Part shown: positions 27,026-34,255 of the stretch, piece by piece
Layout of the letters: every line of letters starts with the position of its first letter
Position numbering within the stretch: the first letter of the stretch is position 1
Assembly (NCBI RefSeq): GCF_002295065.1
Contig: NZ_NSGG01000013.1
Location: forward strand, 153,480 to 217,479
Reading direction: 5' to 3'
From: Mesorhizobium sp. WSM3859
GTDB lineage: Bacteria > Pseudomonadota > Alphaproteobacteria > Rhizobiales > Rhizobiaceae
DNA: 64,000 nucleotides
Made by a program: the position numbers and the translations under genes
Notes under the pieces: model-generated
What the model was told of the DNA's origin: nothing
Database searches by the model: none
What the model saw: the letters and a program-made list of their open reading frames with translations, nothing else

Positions 27026-27250
27026 TCAGTCCTTGTGCATTTTTCCAGCAGCCGGCAAGCCTTCCGACCGCTGATCGGCATCGCGGGCGCGCTGGTTGTC
27101 AGCGTCGCGGGCGCGCTGGTTGTCAGCGTCGCCCGCGCGCCGGGACCGCGTCTGCGCCTTGCGCTTCTGCAGATTGGCGCGCAGCGCCTTGGCCAACCGT
27201 TCCTTGCGAGCGGCTTCGCCCTTTTTCGGTGGATTTGTCTTCTCGCCCAT
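27026..27250 (-). CDS. Small basic protein with an in-frame RARDADNQ repeat
   Basis: The 74-residue protein begins MGEKTNPPKKGEAARKERLA and continues ALRANLQKRKAQTR, a pattern I have seen in small conserved proteins near murA in Rhizobiales. The middle holds a 24-bp DNA repeat giving RARDADNQ twice plus part of a third copy. The function is unknown. It reads away from murA's start by 139 bp on the same strand. Confidence 0.6.
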   Translation of the reverse strand: MGEKTNPPKKGEAARKERLAKALRANLQKRKAQTRSRRAGDADNQRARDADNQRARDADQRSEGLPAAGKMHKD

Positions 27251-27477
27251 CGTCCAATCCGTGACCGGTGGTCAGCCGGCTGCGATTCCGCAATGGGTAG
27301 CATTTTGGCCCAGCGATGTCATGAAAGCAGGCGGCCAGGCGGGCTTCGGGCTTGTGGATCAGCCGCGCATGCCGCTTCGAGCCGCATAAATTGTCGGCAG
27401 GAATCGCATGCGACGCTTTGGGTTTTTCTTGGCCTTGCGCTTGCCGGTTCGATATGGCAGAAGCGCCGCCATCGCAG

Positions 27478-27552
<75 letters not shown>

Positions 27553-27605
27553 GCTTATCCCATTGAAATCGCTGACACTTTTGCGATCATTTGTTCAAGC
27601 CGACT

Positions 27606-28301
27606 TCAGAACATGGTGCCGTCGAAGTCCGCCAGCTTCGGATACGCGATCGTAGGAGCGTGTGCGAGGCTGAGGATGCGGTCGCGATAACGATCGAGCC
27701 ACATCCGGCGCTCACCGTCGCTGATGCGCGCCGGCGCGTGCACGAGGAAAGGCTCGATTACCGTGAAGCCGACGAAGTAGAGCATCCCATGGTTGATAGG
27801 GAACAGGATTGACCCGATTGGGCCGTTCAGTCCTCGGTCGGAATAGATCGGCGGCGGCCCGCCGATCGTGACGGAACACATAGCGCGCTTTCCGGCGAAG
27901 ACGCCGCGATCATACCATTTGCCGCCGCCATAGATGCGGCCACCCGATGCGAAGACCCGGTCAACCCAGCCTTTGAGAATCGCCGGCAGCCCGAACCACC
28001 AGAGCGGAAACTGAAGGATCAGGACATCGCACCAAAAAAGCTTGTCCATCTCCGCCTGGATATCTGGAGCAAATCCGTCCTGGGCGGCGGCGTTCGCCTC
28101 CTCAGCCTGCTGGCGATAGTAGTGCGCATCGAGCACGGTCGTGAAGTTGTGGCGATCCGACACCGGATTGAAGCCCATCGCATAAAGGTCGGAGATCACG
28201 ACCTCGTGCCCAGCCGCAGCCAGCGCTTGCTCAGCCGCGCGGGTTAGGGCACCGTTGAAGCTGTTCGGCTCGGGGTGGGCGTGAACGATGAAGATGCGCA
28301 C
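27606..28301 (-). CDS. NAD(P)H:quinone oxidoreductase-like flavoprotein
   Basis: The 231-residue protein has the flavodoxin-like fold of the NQO1/MdaB/KefF group: FIVHAHPEPNSFNGALTRAA at the start, LILQFPLWWFGLPAILKGWVDRV near residue 95, and a KRAMCSVTIGG strand. These enzymes reduce quinones by two electrons and avoid semiquinone radicals. It follows the DoxX gene by 27 bp, so it is probably the fifth gene of the bufferin operon. Confidence 0.87.
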   Translation of the reverse strand: MRIFIVHAHPEPNSFNGALTRAAEQALAAAGHEVVISDLYAMGFNPVSDRHNFTTVLDAHYYRQQAEEANAAAQDGFAPDIQAEMDKLFWCDVLILQFPLWWFGLPAILKGWVDRVFASGGRIYGGGKWYDRGVFAGKRAMCSVTIGGPPPIYSDRGLNGPIGSILFPINHGMLYFVGFTVIEPFLVHAPARISDGERRMWLDRYRDRILSLAHAPTIAYPKLADFDGTMF

Positions 28302-28328
28302 CGTGCTTTTCCCATCCGGTCGGAATGT

Positions 28329-28805
28329 TCATTTTCTGGACGCCGAAAAGGCTCGCTCGGCGACATAGTCGAGCGAGAAAGCACCTGCGCCGCGTGTCAG
28401 CACCAGAAGCAGCAACGATGCCCACAGCAGATGCTCGGCCCAGTTTTCCGGATAGACGAAGAACTGGATGACGGAGACGACGCCGAGCAGCATCAGGGCG
28501 GCGAGGCGCGAGAACAGCCCGAAGAAAATCAACACAGAGCCTGTGATTTCGGCAGTCGTCGCCAACGGCGCCGCGATCGATGGATCGATGAATGGCAGGT
28601 TGTATTCGTTGGCGAACAGCTCCAGCGTCACTGGCCAGGACGCCAGCTTGCTCTGGGCCGACTGCCAGAAGACATGGGCCACGGCCACGCGCGCGGCGAG
28701 CTGAACCAGCGAAAAAGGAATGTGTTCGGGCAGCTTGATGATACGCCTGTAGAGGCCGACAAAGCCGGCCGGGTTGGACGAGGATTGCTCCGATATTGCG
28801 GTCAT
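28329..28805 (-). CDS. DoxX-family membrane protein of the bufferin operon
   Basis: The 158-residue protein has four hydrophobic segments. It contains AARVAVAHVFWQSAQSKLASWP, and then LFANEYNLPFIDPSIAAPLATTAEITG, the DoxX blocks found in the Caulobacter gigD-like protein. ATG 28805 is used because DoxX homology begins soon after; the frame is open to 29105 but inside the previous gene. DoxX proteins of these operons probably serve in periplasmic redox during copper stress. Confidence 0.88.
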   Translation of the reverse strand: MTAISEQSSSNPAGFVGLYRRIIKLPEHIPFSLVQLAARVAVAHVFWQSAQSKLASWPVTLELFANEYNLPFIDPSIAAPLATTAEITGSVLIFFGLFSRLAALMLLGVVSVIQFFVYPENWAEHLLWASLLLLVLTRGAGAFSLDYVAERAFSASRK

Positions 28806-28816
28806 GACCGTCTCCG

Positions 28817-29602
28817 TCAGTTTGAGGGGGAATTCGAGGCGACCCGCACGTCGGTGACGAGCCTGTCGCGGAACAGACGCACAAGGGCCGAAACCAGGTC
28901 GAAGGCAGGGTCGAGCGCCAAGGCGCGGCCAGTGGCATGCTCGAGGCCGAAACCGTGCTTCAGCGAATGCCAGAAGGCGAAGCTCGCGCGGTCGAGCAGA
29001 AAAAGCCGCACGTAGTTCCCCGATCGCCACAACGCCACTCGTTCGGGGCGCCTTGCCCAGGTGATATTTTCGTCGACAGCCGTCTCCTGTTGATGCGCCA
29101 TCCATACCGACAGGATCGACCAGTGCGAGACGATCAGGCGCAGCGAGGGCTGGAGCTGGATATCCGGCGACAGCCCAAGATCGGTGTTGTCATATTCTGG
29201 GAGGCTGCGAGGCGGCAGCGACGCCGTGTCGAGCGCCTCCGCTATGGCCCATTCGAGACGCGCCGTTTCGGCGACGATCGGCATGTCGGACAACGTGTCG
29301 ATCGTTTTCAGGAAGCGTGGAAAGCCGGCGCCATAACGTGCCAGCCGCGACTCCACTGGCGGATGCCGCCGAATGAATTCGCTTGCCGCAAAGCGGAAGA
29401 AGCGTTCGTCAACGAGGCGGACGGTCACGGGAAACACCGCCATCAGCGCTGCGGTGAGGGAACTGCGCGTGTTGTTCTGGTAAATCCGCAGGCGCGCCAA
29501 CGGATCTGCCTTGCCGGCGGTCAGGATATTTGCGGCGATCACCGGCTCCATGGCCAGCACCGACCGCGCCATGGTGGTCTGCAAATGTTCAAGCGGCAGC
29601 AT
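28817..29602 (-). CDS. DUF2063-domain partner protein of the MNIO enzyme (BufC/GigC-like)
   Basis: The 261-residue protein has the DUF2063 N-terminal block RLRIYQNNTRSSLTAALMAVFPV and then FIRRHPPVESRLARYGAGFPRFL. These proteins work with DUF692 enzymes and present the precursor peptide to them. ATG 29602 has GAGGAGG just upstream, inside the end of the DUF692 gene (14-bp overlap). An in-frame start at 29677 would read through DUF692 sequence. Confidence 0.9.
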   Translation of the reverse strand: MLPLEHLQTTMARSVLAMEPVIAANILTAGKADPLARLRIYQNNTRSSLTAALMAVFPVTVRLVDERFFRFAASEFIRRHPPVESRLARYGAGFPRFLKTIDTLSDMPIVAETARLEWAIAEALDTASLPPRSLPEYDNTDLGLSPDIQLQPSLRLIVSHWSILSVWMAHQQETAVDENITWARRPERVALWRSGNYVRLFLLDRASFAFWHSLKHGFGLEHATGRALALDPAFDLVSALVRLFRDRLVTDVRVASNSPSN

Positions 29603-30623
29603 GGTATTCCTCCTCGATTGAGACAATCGCCGCGGACATGCACGGCCTGGCACGTCTGGCAGCGGCAAACGCCGCAAGGACGGGCATGCCGGTCGTCGTT
29701 TCGCTTTGGACAGAAAGGTGGATCGGCGTCGCTCGCGTTTTGGTCGTTTGCTCGCGCCGCGCAGCTTGCTTGCGGTTGAACATGATCGAAGCGGTCAGCA
29801 TGTCGGCCCACATCGCTTCGCCAAGCAGCACGTCGAGGATGGGAACGTCGGTGTCCCATTCGATCAAGGTTGGGCGCGGGCCAAGCCGGTCGATGGCATG
29901 CTGATAGAGCGTCCAGACGACGGGAGGCACGCGCGAGCCATGGTCATCGATGAGCACAGTGTCGGCGCCGACATGGTTGGTCGCGTGGCCCGCGAGATGG
30001 ATTTCGCCGATAGCCCCCGCCGGCAACGCGTCGATGAAAGCCTTGGCGTCATATTGCAGGTTGTGCGCGGAAACATGGACGTTGTTGACGTCGAGCAGCA
30101 GGCCGCAGCCCGTCCGCGCCACCAACGCCGCCAGGAACTCAGCCTCGTTCATCGAGGAGTCCGCGAATGCCAGGTAGGCCGACAGGTTTTCGATCAGCAC
30201 GCGCCGCTTCAGCGTGTCCTGCAGCGTCTCGACATTTCGCGCCACGATCGCCAGCGCTTCCTCGTCGTAGCGCAGCGGCAAGAGATCGTTGAGGTATGCG
30301 CCGTCCGCGACGCTCCAGGCGAGATGCTCGGAAACGAGATCGGGCTCGAAGCGCTCGCAGACCTTACGCAATCGCTCAAGGTGGTCGCGATCCAGGCCTT
30401 GCGCGCTGCCCAGCGACAGGCCGACGCCGTGCACGGACAGCGGGTAGATCTGGCGCAGCCTTTCCAGCGCTTCGACGCCAGCGCCGTCACCCATATAGTT
30501 CTCGGCGTGGACCTCGAGCCAGCCAGCAGAAGGGCGCCGCGTCAGCATCTCCGCGATGTGAGGCGAGCGAAGACCAATGCCCGCCGAAGCGGGGATTGCA
30601 AGAGGTGAAAACATGCTGGACAT
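29589..30623 (-). CDS. DUF692 multinuclear iron oxidative enzyme (MNIO) of a bufferin operon
   Basis: The 344-residue enzyme starts with GIGLRSPHIAEML and shows metal-ligand segments of the family: WLEVHAENY, VHGVGLSLG, SEHLAWS, LIENLSAYL, LLLDVNNVHVSAHN, EIHLAGH and LIEWDTDVP. MNIO enzymes use two or three iron ions to modify cysteines of a partner peptide. The C-terminal about 60 residues (from QAARREQTTKTRATP) are a variable tail. Start ATG 30623 has GGAGGAGACCG upstream. The gene follows the precursor gene by 43 bp, as in the Caulobacter gigAB pair. Confidence 0.92.
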   Translation of the reverse strand: MSSMFSPLAIPASAGIGLRSPHIAEMLTRRPSAGWLEVHAENYMGDGAGVEALERLRQIYPLSVHGVGLSLGSAQGLDRDHLERLRKVCERFEPDLVSEHLAWSVADGAYLNDLLPLRYDEEALAIVARNVETLQDTLKRRVLIENLSAYLAFADSSMNEAEFLAALVARTGCGLLLDVNNVHVSAHNLQYDAKAFIDALPAGAIGEIHLAGHATNHVGADTVLIDDHGSRVPPVVWTLYQHAIDRLGPRPTLIEWDTDVPILDVLLGEAMWADMLTASIMFNRKQAARREQTTKTRATPIHLSVQSETTTGMPVLAAFAAARRARPCMSAAIVSIEEEYHAAA

Positions 30624-30666
30624 CGGTCTCCTCCATTTTGGTCTGGTTGGCTCGAGGTGGAAGTTG

Positions 30667-30936
30667 TTAGGCTTTCGGCTTGTCGCTGCCGCCCGCGATC
30701 TTCGCGCAGCTGCCGGCGGGCACGTAGAGCCAGGAATCCGGCTGGTTGTCGGCGGTCGCGGTGCCGGCGCAGGAATGCGTCGCGGTCTGGCAGTCGTTCT
30801 GGCCGGCCTTGACGACGCCGTAGCATTTCTCGAAGGCGAAGCCGGGCTTGGCGGCCGGGCCGCTGTATGCCGCCGTCGCGGCGAGCGTGGTGGCAGCCGC
30901 GAGGGCCGATCCGATGAGGGTCTTGGTGTTGATCAC
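30667..30936 (-). CDS. DUF2282 bufferin-type precursor peptide (BufA1/GigA-like)
   Basis: The 89-residue protein begins at GTG 30936, preceded by GGAG at 8 bp. Residues 1-25 are a Sec signal (KTLIGSALAAATTLAATAAYS). The mature peptide has the DUF2282 signature EKCYGVVKAGQNDC, then HSCAG and PAGSCAKI, giving four cysteines, in line with family precursors whose cysteines are converted by the MNIO enzyme to copper-binding thiooxazole-type groups. Conversion here is inferred from the family. It is first in the operon and has a LysR-type box 87-114 bp upstream. Confidence 0.92.
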   Translation of the reverse strand: MINTKTLIGSALAAATTLAATAAYSGPAAKPGFAFEKCYGVVKAGQNDCQTATHSCAGTATADNQPDSWLYVPAGSCAKIAGGSDKPKA

Positions 30937-31022
30937 AGGCTTGTCTCCTGGTTGGCGTTTCGAGGGGAAGACCGGCCTTAGGCCCGTCTGCAGATCAGTC
31001 TCTCCGATCGTGGCGCCGAGCT

Positions 31023-31050
31023 GAAATGCTGTCTCGGCATGGAATTGATA
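31023..31050 (-). promoter_or_regulatory. LysR-type box A, upstream of the bufferin operon
   Basis: On the minus strand it reads TATC-N17-GCATTTC. The 5' half fits TATCGANTYYATR (T-N11-A/G) with one deviation, TATCAA. Its 5' half is centred about 105 bp before the bufA start, as for a LysR recognition site near -65. Four more boxes with the same spacing lie in the island. Confidence 0.65.
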
Positions 31051-31082
31051 CGCGGCCACTATGTTCAGGAGCTTGGCGCGAA

Positions 31083-31113
31083 AAAGCCCTCCGGCGGGGC
31101 ACCGGAGGGCTTT
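31083..31113 (-). terminator. Rho-independent terminator of the degenerate patatin gene
   Basis: AAAGCCCTCCGG at 31083-31094 pairs with CCGGAGGGCTTT at 31102-31113 around a 7-bp loop. On the minus strand the stem is followed by further T residues. It lies 56 bp past the stop of the 31169-32026 gene and before the bufferin promoter, so it insulates that operon. Confidence 0.8.
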
Positions 31114-31168
31114 GGCACCTGCGTTCGGGAGTATGCGTTGCAGGCGCGGCTAGGCGGGAGGGAGACGC

Positions 31169-32026
31169 CTAGATGTATTGGGTTCGACAGCCGATGGCCG
31201 GGCGTTTGTCGGTGCTGAAAAGATCAGTCGCAAGCCAGCCTTCGGCACATTGTCGACCTCTGTCACGCATGTCGGTCAGTTCGCCCCAGTCGATCCAGGG
31301 TCTGACGAAGAGTGCAGCCCCTGCTCGGTATTGACTGTCGAAGATGGTGTGAACCGGCGCGCATTTGGTCGCGCAATGGGTGGAGGAAAAGCTGCGGTCC
31401 GGACACAGCGTCGTGAACAGCGAAGGCCTGCCTGCGATGATCAGGCGGTGGCTCGTTTTCGGTGATCGAGCAGACGGCAATTGCGAGATGTCGCCGTCCC
31501 CCCAATAGCTATGGCCGTCGATTTCCACAGGCGGGGAGAGGAACGGGACGGTGGCTGCCGCCACGATCGCGTTGATCGACAGCTGCTCACCGGAGAATAT
31601 CTTCACGGCGTCGGTGCGGGCATTGACGGCCAGCACGCCCAGTTTCACCGGGCAGTCTTCGTTATTGATCTGCTTGAGGTCGATCGACTGTTCCAACATC
31701 GATCGCAGCAGGCTCGTTCTGTCGATAGCGAAGATGGAGGCATGGCTGACGCGCCGCCAGAAGTTGGCAAGTGCCGTGCGCGCGCCGCGCCTGCCGCCGA
31801 CGCTTAAGCCATAAACAAAGACCGCCGCCTGCATTGCTGCAAAGCCCGATGCGGTAACGCCGCTGACGCTGCAGTTAGCCTCGTCCAGCAGCCGATCGAG
31901 CACACCCCAGACGAAGGCGCCATGCGCGTCGTTCGCCAGCATGATGTCGATCGTCCGGCTTTCGACACCGAGATGCCCCACTGGCGCGGCGGCTTCGACT
32001 GTTCTCACTTCGGACTGGGCAAGCAT
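31169..32026 (-). CDS. Patatin-like protein with degenerate catalytic motifs
   Basis: The 285-residue protein aligns with the intact patatin encoded at 37995-39146: ANFWRRVSHASIF matches QEFWDSVSRSSPF, and FLSPPVEIDGHSYWGDGDIS matches AFPAVCIDGEPYWDGGIYS. The oxyanion glycine loop GGGALG is ANDAHG here, the nucleophile motif GTSIG is GVTAS, and DGG is DGD. Both parts of the Ser-Asp dyad are changed, so hydrolysis is unlikely. ATG 32026 has GGAGA at 7 bp; the frame is open upstream to 32137 but over the LysR-type box. It is transcribed alone and ends at a terminator. Confidence 0.75.
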   Translation of the reverse strand: MLAQSEVRTVEAAAPVGHLGVESRTIDIMLANDAHGAFVWGVLDRLLDEANCSVSGVTASGFAAMQAAVFVYGLSVGGRRGARTALANFWRRVSHASIFAIDRTSLLRSMLEQSIDLKQINNEDCPVKLGVLAVNARTDAVKIFSGEQLSINAIVAAATVPFLSPPVEIDGHSYWGDGDISQLPSARSPKTSHRLIIAGRPSLFTTLCPDRSFSSTHCATKCAPVHTIFDSQYRAGAALFVRPWIDWGELTDMRDRGRQCAEGWLATDLFSTDKRPAIGCRTQYI

Positions 32027-32097
32027 GGTTTGGTCTCCATCCCCAAGGTCGCCAGCAAGGCGACTGGAGAGAGACTGCCGCATCTTCTTGTTCAGCC

Positions 32098-32125
32098 GAA
32101 ATGCCAAGGTGGCATGAAGTCGATA
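32098..32125 (-). promoter_or_regulatory. LysR-type box B, upstream of the degenerate patatin gene
   Basis: On the minus strand it reads TATC-N17-GCATTTC, with ATGCC-ACCTT-GGCAT as an inner inverted repeat. The 5' half is TATCGACTTCATG. It ends 72 bp before the preferred start at 32026. Confidence 0.65.
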
Positions 32126-32232
32126 GGCAGATTGCATTGGCTGCCGGTCGTCGCGCGCCGCATTCTTCCTACCGATTAAGCCAGGCGATCCGCGTTGCCA
32201 GCGCCGATGCCGTCACCAGGGGCGATTCCGGC

Positions 32233-32391
32233 ATGAAGACAATGAAGTCGAGCGCAGATTTCGAGACGGCATGGAAAGCCACGCCGAAGGCGATGCAGGT
32301 TTCGATGATGAAGGAATGCAACGACGCCGCCATGAGCAAGCCGCACGCGCAGTTCTGCGCCCAGCTTTTTGCCCTGGACCATCACAGCTGA
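32233..32391 (+). CDS. Small unknown protein (52 residues)
   Basis: ATG 32233 has AGGGGCG about 8 bp upstream. The product is MKTMKSSADFETAWKATPKA followed by MQVSMMKECNDAAMSKPHAQF and ends in LDHHS; it has two cysteines and is methionine- and histidine-rich near its ends. It is divergent from the degenerate patatin and upstream of the LysR gene at 32563. No family was recognised. The composition would fit a metal-related role, but this is speculation. Confidence 0.4.
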   Translation: MKTMKSSADFETAWKATPKAMQVSMMKECNDAAMSKPHAQFCAQLFALDHHS

Positions 32392-32465
32392 CGCTCCTTC
32401 GCGTCAACCACTCGACCAGACAATGGATGGCGGGCCTTGCCCCGCCATCGTCGTATGACGAAACG

Positions 32466-32494
32466 CTATCGACTTTATAGCCCCCGCGCATTGG
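32466..32494 (+). promoter_or_regulatory. LysR-type box E, upstream of the first LysR gene
   Basis: Reads CTATC-N17-GCATTGG. The 5' half is CTATCGACTTTATAG, the best dyad of the five boxes (CTAT-N7-ATAG). It is about 68 bp before the start of the LysR gene at 32563, so this regulator is probably autoregulated. Confidence 0.65.
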
Positions 32495-32562
32495 CATGAT
32501 GCGACCCATTGCGGCAGTCTTCGAGCATGCAAATGCATCTATGCAGCTGAGGGACGATACGC

Positions 32563-33477
32563 GTGGACATCCACCACATCCGCTACTTCCTGGCCGTTTG
32601 CGAGACCCGGAATTTCACGCGCGCCGGCGAGAAGTGCAACATTACCCAACCGGCGCTGTCGCGCGCGATCCAACAGCTCGAGGATGAGGTCGGCGGCCTT
32701 CTGTTTCGCCGCGAGCGGAACCTGACCCATCTCACGGATCTCGGTGCCTTGTTGCGCCCGCGGTTTCAGCAGATTCTCGACGAGGTGAGCGGCGTGCGCC
32801 AGGAAGCGTCGAAATTCCTCTGCCTGGAAAACGCAAATCTCAAGGTTGGGGTGATGTGCACAATCGGTCCGCGCCGATTTACCGGACTGTTGACGGATTT
32901 CAACAGGCGCCAGCAGGGCATCCAACTGCAGCTTGTCGAGGGCGTGCCGGCCTCCCTTTCGCAACTCTTGGAAGCCGGCGAGATCGATGTCGCCATCATG
33001 GCGTCGAGCAACAGTTTTCCGGAGCGCTTCGACGTCACGCCGCTTTATCGCGAACGGTTCGTCCTCGCGTTCCCCAACGGGCATCGGCTGGCCCGCAACG
33101 ACAATGTTGCGATCTCGGAACTCGACGGCGAGAACTATCTCAGACGCCTGAATTGCGAGTATCGGGATTACCTCGCCGGCCTCTGCAATGAGCGTGGCGT
33201 GAAGCTCAGGATCTCCTACGCCAGCGAACGCGAAGACTGGATTCAAAACATGGTCTCCGGCGGGCTGGGAATCTGCTTCATCCCGGAATTCAGCGCCGTG
33301 ATTCCGGGTTTGCAGATCAGGCCGGTCGTCGATCCTGAAGTTTGGCGCGAAGTCTCGCTCGTCGTGGTGGCCGGACGCCGCTTCTCGCCGGCGACATCGA
33401 CCTTCGTCAACAGCGTCAAGGCGCACAGCTGGCCGGAAAGCGGCATCGACCTGTCGGCCAGAAAAACGGCCGCATAG
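32563..33477 (+). CDS. LysR-family transcription regulator (island copy 1)
   Basis: The 304-residue regulator has an N-terminal winged helix-turn-helix, MDIHHIRYFLAVCETRNFT and CNITQPALSRAIQQLEDEVGG (residues 1-47), and a C-terminal ligand domain with PERFDVTPLYRERFVLAFP. The recognition helix is almost the same as in the two other LysR proteins of the island. A motif fitting a LysR site lies just upstream. Ligand unknown. It reads toward the cupin operon and is separated from it by a box-containing gap. Confidence 0.93.
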   Translation: MDIHHIRYFLAVCETRNFTRAGEKCNITQPALSRAIQQLEDEVGGLLFRRERNLTHLTDLGALLRPRFQQILDEVSGVRQEASKFLCLENANLKVGVMCTIGPRRFTGLLTDFNRRQQGIQLQLVEGVPASLSQLLEAGEIDVAIMASSNSFPERFDVTPLYRERFVLAFPNGHRLARNDNVAISELDGENYLRRLNCEYRDYLAGLCNERGVKLRISYASEREDWIQNMVSGGLGICFIPEFSAVIPGLQIRPVVDPEVWREVSLVVVAGRRFSPATSTFVNSVKAHSWPESGIDLSARKTAA

Positions 33478-33559
33478 CAATTCGAAATGAAGCCGAACGC
33501 CGCGATAAATGTCGTGGCGGATAGTCGCGCTGGCGCCGTCGTCCACCATAGTTTTCAGG

Positions 33560-33587
33560 TATCGAATTAAGAGCCAGTCAGCATTTC
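33560..33587 (+). promoter_or_regulatory. LysR-type box C, upstream of the cupin operon
   Basis: Reads TATC-N17-GCATTTC, 5' half TATCGAATTAAGA. It ends 76 bp before the cupin gene start and 83 bp after the LysR stop, so it should control cupin, MFS and DUF302 genes together. Confidence 0.65.
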
Positions 33588-33663
33588 TCTTTTCCCGAGG
33601 CTGCCGTCACTCTCGTCCTATGCCCCGCTTCCGCGATTGGGCACCGACAAAGGAGAAATAGAC

Positions 33664-34164
33664 ATGGCTTCCAAGACTATTGCATTGCGGGTGCCGCTGA
33701 AGCTGGCGCTGACACTCGGACTTCTCACCGCGACCGCCGCGTTTTCGGTGGCCCCGGTTTTCGCCGGCGACTGCCCTGCCGGCCGGGCCGCCACGACCGA
33801 CATCCAGGAACATCCCAGCAAGCCCGTCGGCGTGACGGATACGGTTCTTTCGGCGATCGACCTCAGCCCGAAGGGCGAAGCGTGGAAGGGCAACATGCTG
33901 CGTCTGCGCAAGCTTGTCGTTCAGCCGGGCGGCGTGGTGCCGTGGCATGAGCACACGGCTCGCCCCGCCAACATTATCGTCGTCGAAGGCTCCATCACCG
34001 AATACGCCAGCACCTGCAAGGTCGGCATCGAACATCCGGCCGGCGACGTGACCGCCGAGTTCGGCCAGCTCGCCCACTGGTGGAAGAACAACGGCAAGGT
34101 CCCGGCGGTGCTCTACTCAGCCGACGTTCTGCCGCCGGCGATGCACAACGATCACATGATGTGA
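33664..34164 (+). CDS. Exported cupin-domain protein
   Basis: The 166-residue product has a signal peptide (hydrophobic LALTLGLLTATAAFS, cleavage likely after VFA before GDCP). The cupin barrel contains LRLRKLVVQPGGVVPWHEHT, with the metal-binding HxH, then RPANIIVVEGSITEY. ATG 33664 has AGGAG at 7 bp; an in-frame start at 33637 would extend it with a non-hydrophobic stretch. It is likely periplasmic and first in a three-gene operon. Its substrate is unknown. Confidence 0.85.
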   Translation: MASKTIALRVPLKLALTLGLLTATAAFSVAPVFAGDCPAGRAATTDIQEHPSKPVGVTDTVLSAIDLSPKGEAWKGNMLRLRKLVVQPGGVVPWHEHTARPANIIVVEGSITEYASTCKVGIEHPAGDVTAEFGQLAHWWKNNGKVPAVLYSADVLPPAMHNDHMM

Positions 34165-34210
34165 GCCGCTCGTCGCGGCCAGCGGATCCCAGCAGCAAGC
34201 AACCAACAGC

Positions 34211-34238
34211 GCGTCCTCGGGTGATCGCCCGAGGACGC
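34211..34238. repeat. Perfect 11-bp inverted repeat between cupin and MFS genes
   Basis: GCGTCCTCGGG and CCCGAGGACGC flank a 6-bp loop, 46 bp after the cupin stop and 17 bp before the MFS start. There is no T-run on either side. It may stabilise the upstream message or partly stop transcription, allowing more cupin than transporter. Confidence 0.75.
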
Positions 34239-34255
34239 ATGACCAGGAGCCTGTG

